Assembly: GCF_036013935.1 (NCBI RefSeq)
Contig: NZ_CP107902.1
Coordinates: 1,240,001-1,304,000 of the forward strand
DNA: 64,000 nt
Direction of reading: 5' to 3'
Source of the DNA: Streptomyces sp. NBC_00461
GTDB lineage: Bacteria > Actinomycetota > Actinomycetes > Streptomycetales > Streptomycetaceae
Positions 61,910-64,000 of this stretch are shown here, one piece after another. The first letter of the stretch is position 1; the number at the start of each line of letters is the position of its first letter. The translations under genes were made by a program, and so were the position numbers. Below the pieces are notes generated by a model. That model was not told the DNA's origin. It searched no databases and saw nothing but the letters and a program-made list of their open reading frames with translations.

Positions 61910-64000
61910 ATGCAGTCGCTCCCCCGCAGCGCGGTACGCCTTCTCCCCGGCCCGTTCCTGGACGCACAGGCCACCGCTCTCGACTACCTGCTGTCTCTCG
62001 ACACCGACCGGCTCCTGGCGCCCTTGCGGCGCGAGGCCGGCCTGCCGCCGACTGCCGAGTCCTACGGCAACTGGGAGAACTCGGGTCTCGACGGACACAC
62101 CGTCGGGCACGCCGTGTCGGGTGCCGCTCTCATGAGCGCGGTGACGGACGATCCCCGGCCGAAGGCCATGGTCGAACGTCTGGTTGAGGGCATCGTCGAG
62201 TGCCAGGACGCCCTGGGCACCGGCTACGTAGGGGGCATTCCCGACGGCGCCCGGCTGTGGCAGCGGGTCGCCGCGGGGCAGGTGGAGCGGGACTCGTTCG
62301 AGCTCGGTGGCGCCTGGGTGCCGTGGTACAACCTGCACAAGCTGTTCGCGGGCCTGCTGGACGCGCACCGGCACACCGGTTCGGACCTGGCGCTGACCGC
62401 CGTCCGACGGCTGGCCGACTGGTGGGACCACCTGGCGGCGGGGATGGACGACGACACCCACGAAGCCATGCTCCGCACGGAGTTCGGCGGGATGTGCGAG
62501 GTCCTGGCGGACCTCGCCGACGTCACCGGCACGGACCGCTACGCCGACCTGGCGCGGCGCTTCCTCGACCGTTCCCTGCTCGGCCCGTTGACTGAGCACC
62601 GCGACGTCCTCGACGGGATGCACGCCAACACCCAGATCGCCAAGGCCGTCGGATACCAGCGGCTCGGCGAGGTCGACGGCGACCCCGGCCTGCGGGACGC
62701 CGCCCGGTTCTTCTGGCAGACCATGGCCCGGCACCGGACGTACTCCTTCGGCGGCAACTCCGTACGCGAACACCTGCACCCCCGCGACGACTTCAGCTCC
62801 GCATTCCAGTCGCCGGAGGGCCCCGAGACCTGCAACACGTACAACATGCTCAAGCTGAGCCGCGCGCTGTTCCTCGAAGAGCCGGACGCCGAGGTGCTCG
62901 ACCACTACGAGCGCGCGACGGTCAACCACATCCTGTCGTCCCTGCATCCCAAGGGCGGGCTGGTGTACTTCACACCGGTGCGACCGGGCCACTACCGCGT
63001 GGTGTCAACCCCCCAGAGCTGCTTCTGGTGCTGCGTCGGCACCGGGCTGGAAAACCACGCGAAGTACGGCGAGTTGGTCTACACCGCCGAGGGCGGCGAC
63101 GTGTTCGTCAACCTCTTCATCGCCTCCCGCCTCAGCCTGCCCGAACAGAACCTGGTGCTGGAGCAGACCGGGACGGCCCCCTACGACCACGAGGTCGAAC
63201 TCGTCGTACGCGGGGTTCCCACCACCCCGATGGCGATCCACGTACGCGTCCCCAGCTGGCACGAAGGGACGCCACAGGTCCGTATCAACGGTGCACCGCC
63301 CGAGGACGGACCCGCCCCGCTCACGACGCGCCGCGGAGCAGGCGGACAGCCTCTGACCTACGTGCGACTGGAGCGGGCGTGGCACGAAGGGGACACGATC
63401 ACCATGCCGCTTCGTCCGCGCATCAGCGCCGAGCTGCTCCCCGACGGCTCGCCGTGGGTGTCGTTCCGCTTCGGGCCCACCGTCCTCGCGGCCGAGGGCG
63501 ACCGGAACGACCTGGTCGGGCTGTTCGCCGACGACTCCAGGATGGGACATGTCGCCGACGGCCCGTTGCGCCCCCTGGAGCACCTGCCCGTCGTGCTCGC
63601 TCCGAGCGCCTCGGATCCGGCGGCCGGCGTACGCCGACTCGCCCCGGACCGGCTGGCGTTCACTCTGGAGCACGTGGACGCGCGAGCGGGCGAGTCCGTC
63701 ACCCTCGTCCCGTTCGCCGGCATCCACGAATCCCGCTACCACCTCTACTTCCCCCTGACGGAACCGGAGCGGCTGCGCGAGCGGCGGGCGGAGCTGCGCG
63801 CGGCCGACGCGGCGACACTCGCGCTGCACGACCGCACCGTTGACGCCGTTGCCGTCGGCGAGCAACAGCCCGAAAGCGACCACCGGTTCGAGGGGCGGGA
63901 CACGTGGTCGGGCCTCACCGACGGGCAGAGGTGGCGGGCCGCCACGGGATGGTGGTCCTACCGCCTGACAGACGCGGACGGCACAGCCACCGGCCTGCAG
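61910..64000 (+). CDS. GH127 beta-L-arabinofuranosidase (3' end outside window)
   Basis: 697 codons are open from ATG 61910 to the window edge. Start region: RSAVRLLPGPFLDAQATALDYL, typical of GH127. The (alpha/alpha)6 barrel has WENSGLDGHTVGHAVSG and GGAWVPWYNLHKLFAGLLDA. The zinc/thiol active site shows GPETCNTYNML (Glu and Cys ligands) and QSCFWCCVGTGLENHAKYGE, the adjacent Cys pair whose first member is the nucleophile in characterised GH127. No signal peptide is seen, so it is intracellular, matching an importer that brings in oligosaccharides. It may continue the sugar-utilisation theme of the operon at 44-57 kb. Confidence 0.9.
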   Translation, partial: MQSLPRSAVRLLPGPFLDAQATALDYLLSLDTDRLLAPLRREAGLPPTAESYGNWENSGLDGHTVGHAVSGAALMSAVTDDPRPKAMVERLVEGIVECQDALGTGYVGGIPDGARLWQRVAAGQVERDSFELGGAWVPWYNLHKLFAGLLDAHRHTGSDLALTAVRRLADWWDHLAAGMDDDTHEAMLRTEFGGMCEVLADLADVTGTDRYADLARRFLDRSLLGPLTEHRDVLDGMHANTQIAKAVGYQRLGEVDGDPGLRDAARFFWQTMARHRTYSFGGNSVREHLHPRDDFSSAFQSPEGPETCNTYNMLKLSRALFLEEPDAEVLDHYERATVNHILSSLHPKGGLVYFTPVRPGHYRVVSTPQSCFWCCVGTGLENHAKYGELVYTAEGGDVFVNLFIASRLSLPEQNLVLEQTGTAPYDHEVELVVRGVPTTPMAIHVRVPSWHEGTPQVRINGAPPEDGPAPLTTRRGAGGQPLTYVRLERAWHEGDTITMPLRPRISAELLPDGSPWVSFRFGPTVLAAEGDRNDLVGLFADDSRMGHVADGPLRPLEHLPVVLAPSASDPAAGVRRLAPDRLAFTLEHVDARAGESVTLVPFAGIHESRYHLYFPLTEPERLRERRAELRAADAATLALHDRTVDAVAVGEQQPESDHRFEGRDTWSGLTDGQRWRAATGWWSYRLTDADGTATGLQ

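Overview
The window reads as a chromosomal accessory stretch of a high-GC actinomycete, most likely Streptomyces. The support is strong third-position G/C bias, frequent GTG and TTG starts behind AGGAG-type ribosome sites, many ATGA/GTGA-coupled genes, a mycothiol-dependent DinB-type enzyme, MmyB-like regulators, and a hydrogenase gene set typical of soil actinobacteria. No rRNA, tRNA or CRISPR array was seen.

Region 1 (1-13.7 kb) is a defence and mobile-element island. It holds a 1267-residue protein ending in a PD-(D/E)XK-type nuclease domain. Next comes an intact IS481-family element (5196-7152) with 21-bp terminal repeats and a 6-bp target duplication, inserted beside or in an older dead IS481 copy. 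It is followed by a two-gene operon of a catalytically dead short prokaryotic Argonaute and its HNH-APAZ partner, the best candidate for an interesting immune system here. From 10.6 to 13.2 kb lie gene remnants: a HAD phosphatase, a P-loop ATPase, a secreted-protein fragment, an integrase tail and a transposase head.

Region 2 (13.2-23.4 kb) is a loose set of small redox and detoxification genes: a cupin, two MDR oxidoreductases, a START-like protein, an HSL-type esterase, an isochorismatase-fold hydrolase and an MDMPI-like enzyme. Two nearly identical MmyB-like regulators sit here. Each is followed by an oxidoreductase or esterase gene preceded by a palindrome with the shared core TTCAGWTTTGAA. 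A rearranged old yellow enzyme gene, a truncated TetR gene and an IS3 fragment show repeated rearrangement.

Region 3 (23.9-39.6 kb, all on the minus strand) is a complete oxygen-tolerant, high-affinity group 1h [NiFe]-hydrogenase locus. In transcription order it runs hypX, small and large subunits, a NifU-like protein, three accessory proteins of unknown function, the maturation protease, a 34-residue membrane microprotein, then hypA, B, F, C, D and E. Most neighbours overlap by 1-8 bases. Two small genes upstream (39.0-39.6 kb) point the same way and may belong to it.

Region 4 (39.9-43.0 kb) is an aspartate/glutamate unit: a dicarboxylate symporter, an Asp/Glu racemase and a GntR regulator, with the broken head of an aspartase gene diverging from it.

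Region 5 (43.5-58.2 kb) is a sugar operon, probably for L-fucose or L-rhamnose type sugars. It comprises a divergent GntR regulator, an ABC importer without an ATPase, a large uncharacterised protein, a mutarotase, a lactonase, dehydrogenases, a KDPG-type aldolase, a PfkB kinase, an aldose dehydrogenase and a diketo-acid hydrolase. The acid-sugar dehydratase of the pathway is absent. The 3' end is broken by a junction that fuses a truncated SDR to a headless WD40 gene.

Region 6 (58.3-64 kb) has two G-loop hairpins, a metallo-beta-lactamase-fold hydrolase, trpC, a graveyard of glycoside-hydrolase fragments (GH31-like, GH43-like) and an intact-looking GH127 beta-L-arabinofuranosidase running off the window edge.
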